A stretch of 63,968 bases of DNA from Alphaproteobacteria bacterium (GTDB lineage: Bacteria > Pseudomonadota > Alphaproteobacteria > UBA2966). The DNA lies in assembly GCA_021296255.1 (NCBI GenBank), contig JAGWAU010000051.1, positions 1-63,968 on the forward strand. Direction: 5' to 3'. A program made the translations under genes and the position numbers. Shown here piece by piece: positions 44,436 to 54,900 of this stretch (within the stretch, counting starts at the first letter, position 1; each line of letters starts with the position of its first letter). Under the pieces are notes generated by a model, which was not told the origin of the DNA, ran no database searches, and worked only from the letters and a program-made list of their open reading frames with translations.

Positions 44436-46145
44436 ATGGACGTCAAGACCTTCGACAAATCGAAACTGCCCAGCCGTCATTCGACGGTCGGGCCGGAGCG
44501 GGCACCGCACCGCTCCTACCTCTACGCGATGGGTCTCAGTGAAGAGGAGATCTATCAGCCTTTGGTCGGCGTGGTGACGACATGGAACGAAGCCGCCCCG
44601 TGCAATATCGCTTTGTCCCGCCAGGCTCAGGCGGCAAAGAAGGGCGTCGCCGCAAATGGCGGCACTCCCCGAGAATTTACCACCATCACGGTGACGGATG
44701 GCATCGCGATGGGGCACGAGGGGATGAAGTCTTCCCTGGTGAGTCGCGAAGTCATTGCCGATTCGACCGAGCTCACCATGCGCGGACATGCCTACGACGC
44801 CCTTGTGGGGCTGGCGGGATGTGACAAGTCTTTGCCGGGTTTGATGATGGTGATGGTGCGTCTCAACGTGCCTGCCGTGTTCATGTATGGCGGCTCGATC
44901 CTGCCGGGGCGCTTCCAGAACCGGGATGTCACCGTGGTCGACGTGTTCGAGGCCGTCGGTATGCACAGCGCTGGCCATATGGACGACGAAACGCTGCACA
45001 AGCTCGAATGCGTGGCATGTCCGTCTGCCGGTTCGTGCGGCGGGCAATTCACCGCCAACACGATGGCCTGCGTGTCGGAAGCGATCGGCTTGGCGCTGCC
45101 GCTGTCGGCCGGGGCGCCGGCGCCGTACGAATCCCGGGATGCTTTCGCCGAAGCGTCGGGCGAAGCCGTGATGAATCTTCTGGCGAACAACGTTCGTCCG
45201 CGCGATATCGTGACACGGCCGGCGACCGTGGTCGCCGCGTCGGGTGGGTCGACCAATGCCGGTCTCCACTTGCCCGCGATCGCCAACGAGGCGGGAATCG
45301 ATTTCGATCTGCACGATGTTTGTGAGATCTTCCGGCGAACGCCTTACATCGCGGACCTCAAACCTGGCGGCAGGTACATCGCCAAGGACATGTACGAGGC
45401 GGGAGGCGTACCGGTGTTGATGAAGACTCTCATGGACGGCGGGTTCCTGCACGGCGACTGTCTGACGGTGACGGGGAGGACCGTTGCCGAGAATCTCAAG
45501 GAGTTCTCGTTCCGTGATGACCAGGACGTGATCCGCCCGGTCTCAAACCCCCTCAGCCCGACCGGTGGCGTGGTCGGCCTCAAGGGCAATCTCGCGCAAG
45601 AGGGCGGAATCGTGAAGATCGCGGGCCTAGCGCGTCTCCAGTTCTCGGGTCCCGCACGGGTATTCGACTGCGAGGAGGAAGCCTTCGACGCGGTGCGGAA
45701 CAAGGAGTATGAGGAGGGCGACGTCATCGTCATTCGCTATGAAGGACCTCGTGGCGGTCCCGGAATGCGCGAAATGCTGTCGACGACGGCTGCGATCTAC
45801 GGCCAAGGCATGGGCGAAAAACTCGCGCTTATCACGGACGGCCGGTTTTCCGGCGCGACGCGCGGCTTCTGCGTCGGTCACATCGGTCCCGAGGCGGCGG
45901 TGGGTGGGCCGATCGGTCTGCTCGAAAACGGTGACGTCATCCATATCGATGCGGAGAAGGGAACGCTCGACGTCGAGTTGTCGGAAGATGAGCTCGACAA
46001 ACGTCGGGAGTCGTGGACTGCCAGAACCACTGACTTCCAGTCGGGCACGCTGTGGAAGTATGCCCAGACGGTCGGCTCGGCGGAGAAGGGCGCCGTGACC
46101 CATCCCGGCGGTCACGCGGAGGTTCGTCAGTACGCCGACATCTGA
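44436..46145 (+). CDS. IlvD/Edd family dehydratase (dihydroxy-acid dehydratase-like)
   Basis: A 569-residue iron-sulfur dehydratase. Cluster cysteines Cys56 (APCNIAL), Cys129 (GLAGCDKS) and Cys201 ([15 protein letters not shown]) are all present, with [22 protein letters not shown] between. AAGGAG at 44422-44427 supports ATG 44436; a 36-codon extension upstream lacks homology. Length fits IlvD (dihydroxy-acid to 2-keto acid in branched-chain amino acid synthesis), but sugar-acid dehydratases have the same fold, and no other ilv gene is nearby. Confidence 0.88.
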   Translation: MDVKTFDKSKLPSRHSTVGPERAPHRSYLYAMGLSEEEIYQPLVGVVTTWNEAAPCNIALSRQAQAAKKGVAANGGTPREFTTITVTDGIAMGHEGMKSSLVSREVIADSTELTMRGHAYDALVGLAGCDKSLPGLMMVMVRLNVPAVFMYGGSILPGRFQNRDVTVVDVFEAVGMHSAGHMDDETLHKLECVACPSAGSCGGQFTANTMACVSEAIGLALPLSAGAPAPYESRDAFAEASGEAVMNLLANNVRPRDIVTRPATVVAASGGSTNAGLHLPAIANEAGIDFDLHDVCEIFRRTPYIADLKPGGRYIAKDMYEAGGVPVLMKTLMDGGFLHGDCLTVTGRTVAENLKEFSFRDDQDVIRPVSNPLSPTGGVVGLKGNLAQEGGIVKIAGLARLQFSGPARVFDCEEEAFDAVRNKEYEEGDVIVIRYEGPRGGPGMREMLSTTAAIYGQGMGEKLALITDGRFSGATRGFCVGHIGPEAAVGGPIGLLENGDVIHIDAEKGTLDVELSEDELDKRRESWTARTTDFQSGTLWKYAQTVGSAEKGAVTHPGGHAEVRQYADI

Positions 46146-46386
46146 AGTGATTCCAGTTCGACGACCGCTCCCGCATCCCTTGTCACCCGCTCGCCACGTG
46201 TTGGCGGAGCAGTGGTGAGGTAGCCGCCGCCATCAAACGCTGCTTGCGTCCGCCCGGGCGCTCATTCATACGACCCCAGTTCCGACAGCCCGAGATCAAC
46301 GGGCTATTCAGGCGCGAAAAGCGGTCACCTGAGGAAGGGGACAGATCAAATCGCTCCGCTCCTATGGTAGAGCGGATGAACACGCC

Positions 46387-47934
46387 ATGACAGTTCAGGA
46401 ATCCTCGCCCGCGACCCCGGAGTCCATCCCTCAAGATGCGCCCGTACGTTACCGTCTGCTGATCTTTGCCGGGGTCGTGCTGGGAGCGAATCTTCAGGTA
46501 CTCGACACCACCATGGCCACGGTGGCCATGCCCCGCATCCAGGGATCGCTCTCGGCGACCCAGGACGAGATCGCTTGGGTGCTGGCCGCCTATCTCATCG
46601 CGGTCGCGATCTTCATGCCGCTTACGGGAGCGCTGACCGGTCAATTGGGTCGCCGGCGCCTGTTCCTGATCACCACCGTCGGCTTTTGCGTCACCTCGGT
46701 GTTCACCGGTTCGGCGGAAAGCCTGCGGGAAATCGTCATGTATCGGTTTCTGCAGGGCGTGTTCGCATCGCCCCTGGTCCCCATCTCCCAATCCTTCGTG
46801 TTCGACGCGTTCCCGCCCGAGGAGCGGGGCAAGGCCATGGGTTGGTGGTCGCTTGGGGTCATGGTGGGCATCGTCCTGGGACCCGCGCTGGGGGGCTATC
46901 TCTCGGAATTCCACAGCTGGCGCTGGGCCTTCTACATCAACGTACCGTTCGGCGTCGTCGCCTTCGCCATCATCTATATCTTCGCACCGACCCGGGCACG
47001 GCGACCCAGCGTTCAACCCTTCGGTCTGGTCGGCTTTTTGATCCTGTCGGTGGGACTGGTGTCTTTGCAGATCGTACTGAGCCGCGGCGAGCGGATGGAC
47101 TGGTTCTCGGCGCCCCAGATCGTGATGGCCTCGGTGCTCGCCGCCGTCGCCCTGTACTTCTTCGTCGTCCACAGCATTTACTCCTCCCGACCCTTCATTC
47201 CCCGGACCGTCTTCGCCGATCGCAATTTCATGGTTGGCCTGCTGCTGATGTTCATGCTGGGCATCCATTGGCTGGCGTTCTTGGCGTTAATTTCGCCATA
47301 CCTGCAGTCGCTGGCGGGCTATCCGGTGTTCCTGACGGGCCTCGTCATGGTGCCGCAGGCCGTCGGTAATGCGGTGGGCTCGATGTCGGGCGGACGGTTG
47401 GTCGGGCGCATCCATCCGGTGCCCCTGATGGCCATCGGCATCGCCGCCCTCGTCTGGGCCAACTGGCAGATGTCCTTATTCACGCCCGAACTCGAGCGCT
47501 GGCTGTTCTACGCCGCGGTGTTTGCCCACGGGTTCGGCGTCGGGTTCTATTTCGTGCCGCTCAGCGTGGTGACATTCTCGACATTGCCCAGGCAGTATCG
47601 GGACGTAGGGACAGGACTGTTTTCCCTCAGCCGGAATTTTGGCAGCAGCGTCGGAGTTTCCCTGGCCGTGGCCTACGTGGTGAGGGAGACCCAGGCCAAC
47701 CGGAGCGTGCTCCGAGACTATGCCTCACCGTTCAACGAAACCCTGCGTCACCTGCCGCTTCCCGACTTCTGGAGCTTGGTCGAATCCGCCGGTGCCGCGG
47801 CGCTTAACCTCGAGGCGACCCGACAGGCCGCGGCCGTCGCTTACAACGACGACTTTCTGTGGCTGGCGGTGGCCAGTCTCCTGTGCCTGCCCGTTCTCGC
47901 CCTGATCCGCATGCCGGCACGCGGCCAAGCCTAG
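46387..47934 (+). CDS. MFS efflux transporter, DHA2 (EmrB/QacA) family
   Basis: A 515-residue inner membrane protein with about 14 hydrophobic segments. ANLQVLDTTMATVAMPRIQGSLSATQDEIAWVLAAYLIAVAIFMPLTGAL and GRRRLFL between helices 2 and 3 are EmrB marks. Typically a drug or metabolite antiporter partnered with an EmrA-type fusion protein, which is absent here. The end overlaps the GcvT-SHMT gene on the other strand by four bases. It begins 240 bases after ilvD. Confidence 0.92.
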   Translation: MTVQESSPATPESIPQDAPVRYRLLIFAGVVLGANLQVLDTTMATVAMPRIQGSLSATQDEIAWVLAAYLIAVAIFMPLTGALTGQLGRRRLFLITTVGFCVTSVFTGSAESLREIVMYRFLQGVFASPLVPISQSFVFDAFPPEERGKAMGWWSLGVMVGIVLGPALGGYLSEFHSWRWAFYINVPFGVVAFAIIYIFAPTRARRPSVQPFGLVGFLILSVGLVSLQIVLSRGERMDWFSAPQIVMASVLAAVALYFFVVHSIYSSRPFIPRTVFADRNFMVGLLLMFMLGIHWLAFLALISPYLQSLAGYPVFLTGLVMVPQAVGNAVGSMSGGRLVGRIHPVPLMAIGIAALVWANWQMSLFTPELERWLFYAAVFAHGFGVGFYFVPLSVVTFSTLPRQYRDVGTGLFSLSRNFGSSVGVSLAVAYVVRETQANRSVLRDYASPFNETLRHLPLPDFWSLVESAGAAALNLEATRQAAAVAYNDDFLWLAVASLLCLPVLALIRMPARGQA

Positions 47935-50600
47935 CACCCCAGGCAATAGGTCATCTCGCTGAAGCGGGCGCGGAACGCTTTCACCTGCTCCCTCCAGTGA
48001 CCGTCGGGCCGGGTCTCGCCGTTGCGGGCGATGTCGGCGACGAGCACGGCCAATTCGACGAAGTCCGACTCCTTCATGCCGTAGCGCGTCATTTCCTGGG
48101 TGCCGGTGCGTACGCCGCTGGCGACGGCGAAACTTGCGTCGTCCCAATAGGCCTGTGGATTGGTGATGACGTTGTTGGCCTCGAACAGGCTGGCGATGAA
48201 CTCCCCGCGGCTGCGGGCGGTACGGATCAGCACCTGATGGGTCTCCGTATAGTCGCATTCTGGATTACCCTCGAGCGCCATGCCGTTCTCCACCAACCCG
48301 TGTGCGAAGGCCTTCGAGTTGGCGATCACCTGCTTCGGATAGTCGTCCTTGAAGGCGAGCATTTCGTATGTGGCGCCGAGGAGGCCCAGCATCGTGCCGA
48401 GATGATGATTGCTGACGTGGCCGGGAAAGGTTCGCGAGCTGATGTAGTCCCACAGAGGTTCGAATACCGATCCCGGCGGAATGTTGCCTAGCACGATTCC
48501 CCGTTGTGGTCCGAAGAATGTCTTGTGGGTGGAGCCGGTGACGAGGTCAGCCCCCTCCGCGAACGGATCCTGGAAATATGGGCCGAGCAGGCCGAGCACG
48601 TGGGCCGCGTCGTAATGAATGATCGGCCGTGTGGGGTTGTCGGCTCCGAAATGCGCGTGAACGAATTCCGCGATCTCGCGGATCGGCTCCGTGTGGATGA
48701 TGACGCTACGTCCGAAAACGATGAGCTCCGGCCGGGTTCGGGCGATCAATTCTTTGGTCGCGCCGACATCGATGCGGTGGGGGTTCTCCTTCTGAAACGG
48801 AAAATGTTCGACCGCGGGCCGGCGGGTGCGGGGGTCGAGATCGATGTAGTTCTTGAGGGCGCCCGCCACTTGGGCGCTGAGGTGGCCGCCCTTGTTGAGG
48901 TCGTGCACGAGGATCCGGCCGATGGGCTTCGGGTCGCCACCGCGCAAACGGTTGCGGTACTGCTTGAGCGCATCGTACACGGTGTCATTGGCCATCTGGC
49001 CGCTAACCACCCGCGGCTCCACGTTATGACAGCCGAAGAACGTCCGCAGGGCGGCGCAGAGTTCCTCCTCCTTGTCCATGATGAACGACGTGCCCTTGTA
49101 GTAGCGCACGTCGGGAGCAACGGGTCCGAGCGCCTTGACCCGGTTGTGCTCGTTGTATCGGCCCGCGGGGTCGGAGGTCATCAGTGAGTCGACAAAGCTC
49201 GAGGTCGGTTGCTCGGATGGGATCAGATTGATGCATTCCGCCCGCCGCCAGCGATTGTTCGCGGCTGACTCCCTCCTTAAGTCCCAGGCGAGTTCGGTCA
49301 GGCCGGAGAGGTCCGTCCGTGGTGGCTCGGGAACGTGCCGAAAGCCGGTATAGGGACGGCTGTAAGGAGTGACGGGCCAGAGGTTGCGCTCTACCAGTTC
49401 GGCCGTCGTCCGGTTGCCGCGGGCGTCCTCGACCTCTAGGGTTACCGGGCGATCGGCCACGTAGAGGATGTCGGAGCGCAGCAGGGCGAGACCGATGGGC
49501 CGCAACTCATGGGAATCCGACGGTGCCGCCGTGATTCCCTGACCGCGGAAGCCGCTGAACGGAACGCTGGTCCCCGATGTCACGTATCCGGCGTGCGCCC
49601 CGTCGAAATACACCTTGAATCCGGAGCGCAGCGGCTTGCGGTCCCCGAAGACGGCGATCGGCTGAATGATATGGGTGAGCAGGCGCCTCTCCACCGGCGC
49701 GTCGAGTTCCCGGCGCATGATGTGAACGTATTCATCCTGCTGTTTTTCTAGTTCGGCCCGTCCGATGTAATCCTGATTGCCAAGGGGCCGGACGCCGAAA
49801 CGGGCTAGGCCGTTGGCAAATATCGGGATCTCGCGTCCCTCCGGATCCAAACCGAGCTCGTGTCCGTAAAGCGGTAAACCTGCTTCCAGACGTAACGAGT
49901 CGCGGGCACCGAGCCCGACGGGAACGGCGCCCGCATCGACCAGCTTCTGCCACAGCTCGACCGTGAAATCGCGTTCGGGAAAGATCTCGAAACAGATGGC
50001 CTCGCCGGTGTAACCCGTGCGCGCGACGATCACCTCGTGGCCATCGATTCGGGCCGCGCGAAGCCGATTGCGCTTGTTTTCCGGGAGTTCGCTGCCGTCA
50101 ACGATTCGCTCCAGGACATGTGAGGCTTCCGGACCTTGGAGCGCGATCATGCCGAGGCGTTCACTCTCATCGGCGAACGTGACCTCCCCGGATTTGAGAC
50201 CCTCCAGCCAATTCCAGTCCTTGTCTCGGTTTTCCGCATTCACGACGAGCAGAAAGTCGTTCTTTTCGAGCCGGTAGAGATAGGCGTCGTCTACCGCACC
50301 GCCGGTCTCGTTGGCGATGAGGGTGTACTGCGCCAAACCCGGATCGAGCGCCTGCGCGTTGTTGGTCAGGGCGTACATAAGAAAAGCTTCGGCACCGGCG
50401 CCGCTGATCCGGAAGCGGCCCATGTGCGAGACGTCGAACAATCCAGCGGCCCGGCGGGTCGAGAGATGCTCCTGCACGATCCCGGTGGGGTACTGGACCG
50501 GCATGTCCCATCCGCCGAACTCGACCATCCGGGCGCGGGCTTCCACGTGCCAGTCATGCAAGACGGTGTGCCGAAGTTGGATTGCCTCTGCTTGGGCCAT
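47931..50600 (-). CDS. Fusion of aminomethyltransferase (GcvT) and serine hydroxymethyltransferase-like domains
   Basis: The 889-residue product joins two one-carbon enzymes. Residues about 1-415 are GcvT-like: VEFGGWDMPVQYPTGIVQEHLSTRRAAGLFDVSHMG, the folate Asp in GGAVDDAYLY (104-105), and the C-terminal barrel with LRPIGLALLRSDILYVADRPVTLEV. Residues about 440-889 are SHMT-like: CINLIPSEQPTSSF, RYYKGTSFI, VSGQMANDTVYDALK, and the PLP lysine Lys693 in VTGSTHKTFFGPQRGIVL. The start is ATG 50600, with GAGGAG upstream. It probably lets THF-methylene pass between glycine or methyl-donor breakdown and serine/glycine interconversion. It is downstream of xthA by five bases. Confidence 0.9.
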   Translation of the reverse strand: MAQAEAIQLRHTVLHDWHVEARARMVEFGGWDMPVQYPTGIVQEHLSTRRAAGLFDVSHMGRFRISGAGAEAFLMYALTNNAQALDPGLAQYTLIANETGGAVDDAYLYRLEKNDFLLVVNAENRDKDWNWLEGLKSGEVTFADESERLGMIALQGPEASHVLERIVDGSELPENKRNRLRAARIDGHEVIVARTGYTGEAICFEIFPERDFTVELWQKLVDAGAVPVGLGARDSLRLEAGLPLYGHELGLDPEGREIPIFANGLARFGVRPLGNQDYIGRAELEKQQDEYVHIMRRELDAPVERRLLTHIIQPIAVFGDRKPLRSGFKVYFDGAHAGYVTSGTSVPFSGFRGQGITAAPSDSHELRPIGLALLRSDILYVADRPVTLEVEDARGNRTTAELVERNLWPVTPYSRPYTGFRHVPEPPRTDLSGLTELAWDLRRESAANNRWRRAECINLIPSEQPTSSFVDSLMTSDPAGRYNEHNRVKALGPVAPDVRYYKGTSFIMDKEEELCAALRTFFGCHNVEPRVVSGQMANDTVYDALKQYRNRLRGGDPKPIGRILVHDLNKGGHLSAQVAGALKNYIDLDPRTRRPAVEHFPFQKENPHRIDVGATKELIARTRPELIVFGRSVIIHTEPIREIAEFVHAHFGADNPTRPIIHYDAAHVLGLLGPYFQDPFAEGADLVTGSTHKTFFGPQRGIVLGNIPPGSVFEPLWDYISSRTFPGHVSNHHLGTMLGLLGATYEMLAFKDDYPKQVIANSKAFAHGLVENGMALEGNPECDYTETHQVLIRTARSRGEFIASLFEANNVITNPQAYWDDASFAVASGVRTGTQEMTRYGMKESDFVELAVLVADIARNGETRPDGHWREQVKAFRARFSEMTYCLGC

Positions 50601-50605
50601 GCAGT

Positions 50606-51376
50606 TCACTCCTCGAGTTCACACCATACCGGCGTATGGTCGGACGCTTTTTCCTTGCCGCGCGGACGGCGATCGACATCAGCAGCCTCGAGACGGTCTG
50701 CTGCCTGCGGAGTCAGTAACAGGTGATCGATACGCAGTCCGTGATCCTTGGGCCAGGCGCCCCGCTGGTAATCCCAATAGGAATAGACGCCCGGTTCGGG
50801 ATGGAACACGCGCAAGGCGTCGGTCAGGCCCAGATAGATCATGGATCGGAAAAGGTTCCTGGACTCAGACTGGCAAAGCGCATCTCCGGCGAATTCCGAA
50901 GGGTCGTAGACGTCGATGTCGGAGGGGCACACATTATAGTCGCCCCCGAACACACAGACTTCTTCTGTCTCCAACAGCTCCTTCATGCGGTCTCTGAGGC
51001 GGGCCATCCACGACAGCTTGTATGTGAACTTCTCGGTTCCGACGGGGTTTCCATTGGGAAGATAAATCGACGCCACGCGGACTGTTCCGACCGTTCCTTC
51101 GATGTAGCGTGCCTGCTCATCCAACTTGTCGCCTTCGAGACCCCGCACCACGTCGTCAATCGGCCGTTTGCTGAGGATGGCGACCCCGTTGTAGGTCTTC
51201 TGGCCGTGGACGGCGACGTTGTAACCCAACGCCTCGATCTCAAGGGCGGGAAAGGCTTCATCGACGACCTTGGTTTCCTGCAACAGAATCACGTCGGGCG
51301 ACTTCTCGCGCAGATAGTCGATGACGTGAGGCAGCCGTGCCTTCACCGAGTTAACGTTCCAGGTCGCGATCTTCAT
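50606..51376 (-). CDS. xthA: Exodeoxyribonuclease III
   Basis: A 256-residue AP endonuclease/3'-5' exonuclease. KIATWNVNSVKARLPHVIDYLREKSPDVILLQETK, the metal Glu in LLQETK, the catalytic GDYNVCPSDIDVYDP, and the final LRIDHLLLTP and SDHTPVWCEL with the essential His are present. A close match to XthA rather than eukaryotic-like APE1. It is followed after five bases by the GcvT-SHMT gene. A terminator sits upstream, after erpA, so it starts its own unit. Confidence 0.95.
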   Translation of the reverse strand: MKIATWNVNSVKARLPHVIDYLREKSPDVILLQETKVVDEAFPALEIEALGYNVAVHGQKTYNGVAILSKRPIDDVVRGLEGDKLDEQARYIEGTVGTVRVASIYLPNGNPVGTEKFTYKLSWMARLRDRMKELLETEEVCVFGGDYNVCPSDIDVYDPSEFAGDALCQSESRNLFRSMIYLGLTDALRVFHPEPGVYSYWDYQRGAWPKDHGLRIDHLLLTPQAADRLEAADVDRRPRGKEKASDHTPVWCELEE

Positions 51377-51391
51377 AGGGTTCCTTGCGAA

Positions 51392-51418
51392 TCAAGAAAG
51401 GCCCGGAAGCCCGGGCCT
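51392..51418 (-). terminator. Terminator after erpA
   Basis: An 8-bp stem AGGCCCGG (51399-51406) with CCGGGCCT (51411-51418), loop AAGC, gives TTTCTT on the minus strand. It ends erpA and separates it from xthA. Confidence 0.65.
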
Positions 51419-51460
51419 GTTCTTAGCATAGTGTAGATGTGCCGACAGCCCGCCTGTACC

Positions 51461-51799
51461 TCACATCGCGAATGACGTTCCGCAACTGCAGGAGGAGGAG
51501 GCCTTGGGAATCGTGATCTGGAACGACGCGCCGATCAGTTCTTCGACGTAGTCGACTTCGGAGCCCTGAAGAAAGCTCAACGACAGGGGATCCACGACGA
51601 TGCAAGCCCCGTCCCGCTCGAACACGAAGTCGTCCTCGGCCACTGTCACGTCGAAGTCGAAACCGTATTGGAAGCCGGCGCAACCGCCGCCGCTCACAGT
51701 GACCCGGACGGCCGCGGCGAGCTGGTTTTCCTGTTCCATGAGGAAACGGATGCGCCGGGCCGCATTCTCGCTCAATGTCATGGGTGTCAGTTCGCTCAT
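51461..51799 (-). CDS. erpA: Iron-sulfur cluster insertion protein (HesB/IscA/ErpA type)
   Basis: A 112-residue A-type Fe-S carrier. The three conserved cysteines are Cys40 in GGGCAGFQYGF, and Cys104 and Cys106 in SSCSCGTSF. Such proteins hold and deliver [2Fe-2S] or [4Fe-4S] clusters. The N-terminal MSELTPMTLSENAARRIRFL matches ErpA. ATG 51799 is used (ATG 51802 is possible). It is divergent from dgt, monocistronic with its own terminator, and its leader carries an Irr-type box at 51820-51832, suggesting iron control. Confidence 0.92.
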   Translation of the reverse strand: MSELTPMTLSENAARRIRFLMEQENQLAAAVRVTVSGGGCAGFQYGFDFDVTVAEDDFVFERDGACIVVDPLSLSFLQGSEVDYVEELIGASFQITIPKASSSCSCGTSFAM

Positions 51800-51819
51800 C
51801 ATGCGTCGCTTAACCTGCC

Positions 51820-51875
51820 GAGAAAGATTCTCATCATATGCTACATGTATATAAGAAACCTGGAGCAATTACCAA
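51820..51875 (-). promoter_or_regulatory. erpA promoter and Irr-like box
   Basis: On the minus strand TTGGTA (51875-51870) and TATATA (51853-51848) are 16 bases apart. Between the -10 and the start codon lies the palindrome GAGAAAGATTCTC (51820-51832), sharing the core AGAA-N3-TTCT with the iron control element and with the katG box at 5864. Its position in the transcribed leader would suit repression. Confidence 0.45.
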
Positions 51876-51934
51876 CTTGCCGTAAGCGTTAGTGGCGGTG
51901 CAAACAGCATTGCAGGTGACCGGAGCCCGGAGTA

Positions 51935-53146
51935 GTGTCCCGGCTCATGAACGGCGTTTCGCGTATCGGCGCGCCGTCGCCGGCAGCATACGCATGCGAT
52001 CCGGCAGCGAGCCGGGGGCGTCTTCACGCGGAACCGGAGAGCGAAACCCGGACACCGTTTCAGCGCGACCGCGACCGGATACTCCATTCGACGGCGTTCC
52101 GAAGGCTCAAGCACAAGACCCAAGTGTTCGTCTATCACGAAGGCGATCACTATCGCACGCGTTTGACACATTCCTTGGAAGTCGCACAAATCGCGCGAAC
52201 CATTGCCCGCACACTTCATTTGAACGAAGACCTTGCGGAAACACTGGCGCTGGCGCACGATCTCGGGCACCCACCCTTCGGGCACGCGGGGGAGGAGGCG
52301 CTCGACGGTGTCATGGCTCCCTACGGCGGCTTCGACCATAACGCCCAGACTCTGCGGGTCCTGACCAAGCTGGAGCGGCGCTACGCCGCGTTCGATGGTC
52401 TCAACTTGACGTGGGAAACTTTGGAAGGCGTGGTTAAGCACAACGGACCGTTGACGGGCCCCCGTGCAGCCGAGCCCGGTGACGATGATCCACTGCATGA
52501 AACTCTCGCGGAATACGTCGCGGTTCACGATCTCGAGCTCTCCACGTTCGCCAGCGCCGAAGCCCAGGTTGCCGCGATTGCCGACGATATCGCCTACAAC
52601 AATCATGATGTGGATGACGGTCTCCGTGCGGACCTCTTTGATCTTGCCGATCTACGGGACGTTCCCCTCGTTGGGCCGGTGCTTGCCGAGGTCCAAACCT
52701 TGTATCCGGAGACTGAGCGGTCGCGAACCGTTCACGAGACCATCCGACGCCTGATATCGCTGATGATCGCGGACGTGGTAGCGGAGTCGCGGTTCCGCCT
52801 TGATGCGGCTGCTCCGCGGAACGTCGACGCAATTCGGCAGAGCGATCGGGCGATGATCGGGATGAGTGCTGAAACTATCAAAGGAGATCGCGCCTTGAAG
52901 GATTTCCTGTTCGGCAATATGTACCGGCACGTGAGGGTCAACGAGATGTCGGACTATGGGCAGCGAGTCGTCGCCGAGATATTCCGGGAATACCTTGAGA
53001 AACCGGAGGCATTGCCGGAGGAATGGCGGGAAAGTGCACGCGAGTCCCGACCCTCGGGACTCCCTCGCCTCGTCTGTGATTTCATTGCCGGAATGACGGA
53101 CCGTTACGCACTTTCGGAGCATCGTCGTCTATTGCATTGCGAATAA
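51935..53146 (+). CDS. dgt: dGTPase-like triphosphohydrolase
   Basis: The 403-residue HD-domain protein hydrolyses dNTPs to deoxynucleoside and tripolyphosphate. Metal residues are in [20 protein letters not shown] (His) and [20 protein letters not shown] (HD), with [40 protein letters not shown] typical of the deoxyguanosinetriphosphate triphosphohydrolase-like group. It is about 135 bases from the divergent erpA and directly precedes argS, the classic alphaproteobacterial order. Confidence 0.93.
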   Translation: MSRLMNGVSRIGAPSPAAYACDPAASRGRLHAEPESETRTPFQRDRDRILHSTAFRRLKHKTQVFVYHEGDHYRTRLTHSLEVAQIARTIARTLHLNEDLAETLALAHDLGHPPFGHAGEEALDGVMAPYGGFDHNAQTLRVLTKLERRYAAFDGLNLTWETLEGVVKHNGPLTGPRAAEPGDDDPLHETLAEYVAVHDLELSTFASAEAQVAAIADDIAYNNHDVDDGLRADLFDLADLRDVPLVGPVLAEVQTLYPETERSRTVHETIRRLISLMIADVVAESRFRLDAAAPRNVDAIRQSDRAMIGMSAETIKGDRALKDFLFGNMYRHVRVNEMSDYGQRVVAEIFREYLEKPEALPEEWRESARESRPSGLPRLVCDFIAGMTDRYALSEHRRLLHCE

Positions 53147-53148
53147 AA

Positions 53149-54900
53149 ATGGATTATTTCAAACATTTAAGATATATTGTTCTTAATTCAGTTGAGAGTT
53201 TGATTTCTTCCGGCGCGTTGCCGACGGGGCTCGATCTCGAGTCGATAAATGTGGAGCCGCCACGGGATCCGTCGCATGGCGACGTGGCCACCAACGCGGC
53301 CCTCGTGTTGGCCGGGAAGACAGGGCTCAAACCCCGCGAGGTCGCGGAGTTCTTGGCCGCAGCCTTGGACCGCGCTTCGGAGTTGTCGGAGGTCAGCGTG
53401 GCTGGCCCCGGGTTCGTCAACATTCGACTTAGTGATGCCTTCCTGCACGACCGCCTCCGCGATGTACTGGATGCGGGGACGTCCTATGGCGACTCTGATC
53501 TCGGACAGGGCCAGGCGGTCAACGTGGAGTATGTGTCGGCGAATCCGACGGGCCCACTGCACGTGGGGAATGCCCGCGGCGCGGTGTTTGGAGACGCGCT
53601 CGCCAACCTCTTGCAGAAGACGGGTTTTCGCGTGACCCGCGAGTACTACATCAACGATGCCGGAACCCAGGTGGATATCCTGGCCCGATCGGCGCATCTC
53701 CGTTACCGCGAGGCGCTTGACGAAGACATCGAAGAGATACCTGAAGGCCTCTATCCCGGCGAATACCTGCTTCCCGTAGGTGAACGGCTGGCAGCAGAGT
53801 ACGGAGACAGATGGCTGAAGGAAGACGAAGATAAATGGTTGCCGAACCTTCGCAAGGCCGCCACGGACGCGATGATGGATTTGATCCGGACCGATCTCGA
53901 TGCCGTGGGTGCGAACATCGATGTGTTTTCGTCGGAAAGCGAACTTGTAGAGGCCGGCAGGGTGGATGAGGCAGAGAGCCTGTTGGCTGACGAAGGCTTG
54001 ATTTACGAAGGAGTCCTCGAAGCGCCCAAAGGAAAATTGCCCGAACATTGGGAGCCGCGCGAACAGACATTGTTCAGATCCACGGCTTTTGGTGACGACG
54101 TCGACCGGCCTCTCAAGAAGTCAGACGGCAATTGGACCTACTTCGCGAGCGATGTCGCCTATCACCGCGACAAGATCGCGCGTGGCTTCAACACCATGAT
54201 CGACGTCTGGGGAGCGGACCATGCGGGCCACGTGAAGCGCATGAAAGCGGCCGTGGCGGCTTTGTCCGGAAATGCTGCCGAGTTGGATGTCAAACTATAT
54301 CAGTTGGTGAAGCTCAGCCGTGGCGGTGAGCCGGTTCATATGTCGAAGCGAGCCGGAAGCTTCGTGACGATCAGCGACATCGTCGACGAGGTTGGAAAGG
54401 ACGTGGTGCGTTTCATCATGTTGACGCGGAAGAACGACGCTCCGCTCGATTTCGACTTCGCGGCCGTGACCGAGCAATCCCGTGACAACCCGGTGTTCTA
54501 CGTGCAGTACGCGCACGCCCGGGCCTGCTCTGTCCTACGCAATGCGGCCGGGATCCTGCAGTGTGAAACCGACGGTAAGGCCTTGAGTCGGGCCAATCTT
54601 GATCGCTTGACCCATGGAGATGAGCTTGCTTTGATCAAATTGCTCGGCGGTTGGCCCCGCCTGATCGAGACTGCGGCGGAGGCCCATGAGCCTCATCGCA
54701 TCGCGTTCTATATCCACGACGTCGCGTCGGCGTTTCATCAGTTCTGGAACAGGGGCAAGGAGGACCCGGCTTTGCGCTTCATTGTCGATGAAGACGCGGA
54801 ACTCACCCTTGCGCGGGCGGCGCTGGTGAGAGGCGTGGCGACGGTGATTGCCAGCGGGCTCCAGGTGATGGGCGTGGAACCGGTGGAAGAGATGCGCTAG
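53149..54900 (+). CDS. argS: Arginyl-tRNA synthetase
   Basis: A 583-residue class Ia synthetase. The HIGH motif is HVGN at 138-141 in [17 protein letters not shown], and the KMSKS-equivalent is [12 protein letters not shown]. The N-terminal Add-1 domain precedes it, and the final anticodon-binding helices include [19 protein letters not shown] 53149 lies two bases past the dgt stop; TTG 53137 is less likely. Start-region composition is unusually A/T-rich (first about 15 codons) for this GC-rich genome. Confidence 0.96.
   Translation: MDYFKHLRYIVLNSVESLISSGALPTGLDLESINVEPPRDPSHGDVATNAALVLAGKTGLKPREVAEFLAAALDRASELSEVSVAGPGFVNIRLSDAFLHDRLRDVLDAGTSYGDSDLGQGQAVNVEYVSANPTGPLHVGNARGAVFGDALANLLQKTGFRVTREYYINDAGTQVDILARSAHLRYREALDEDIEEIPEGLYPGEYLLPVGERLAAEYGDRWLKEDEDKWLPNLRKAATDAMMDLIRTDLDAVGANIDVFSSESELVEAGRVDEAESLLADEGLIYEGVLEAPKGKLPEHWEPREQTLFRSTAFGDDVDRPLKKSDGNWTYFASDVAYHRDKIARGFNTMIDVWGADHAGHVKRMKAAVAALSGNAAELDVKLYQLVKLSRGGEPVHMSKRAGSFVTISDIVDEVGKDVVRFIMLTRKNDAPLDFDFAAVTEQSRDNPVFYVQYAHARACSVLRNAAGILQCETDGKALSRANLDRLTHGDELALIKLLGGWPRLIETAAEAHEPHRIAFYIHDVASAFHQFWNRGKEDPALRFIVDEDAELTLARAALVRGVATVIASGLQVMGVEPVEEMR

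Noticed and set aside
43746-45452. Long upstream extension of the molybdenum carrier frame
   Set aside because: It runs antisense to ridA and ilvD; only the last 196 codons have family similarity.
46146-46386. Possible small gene or riboswitch before the MFS transporter
   Set aside because: About 240 bases without a convincing frame, hairpin set or known aptamer pattern.
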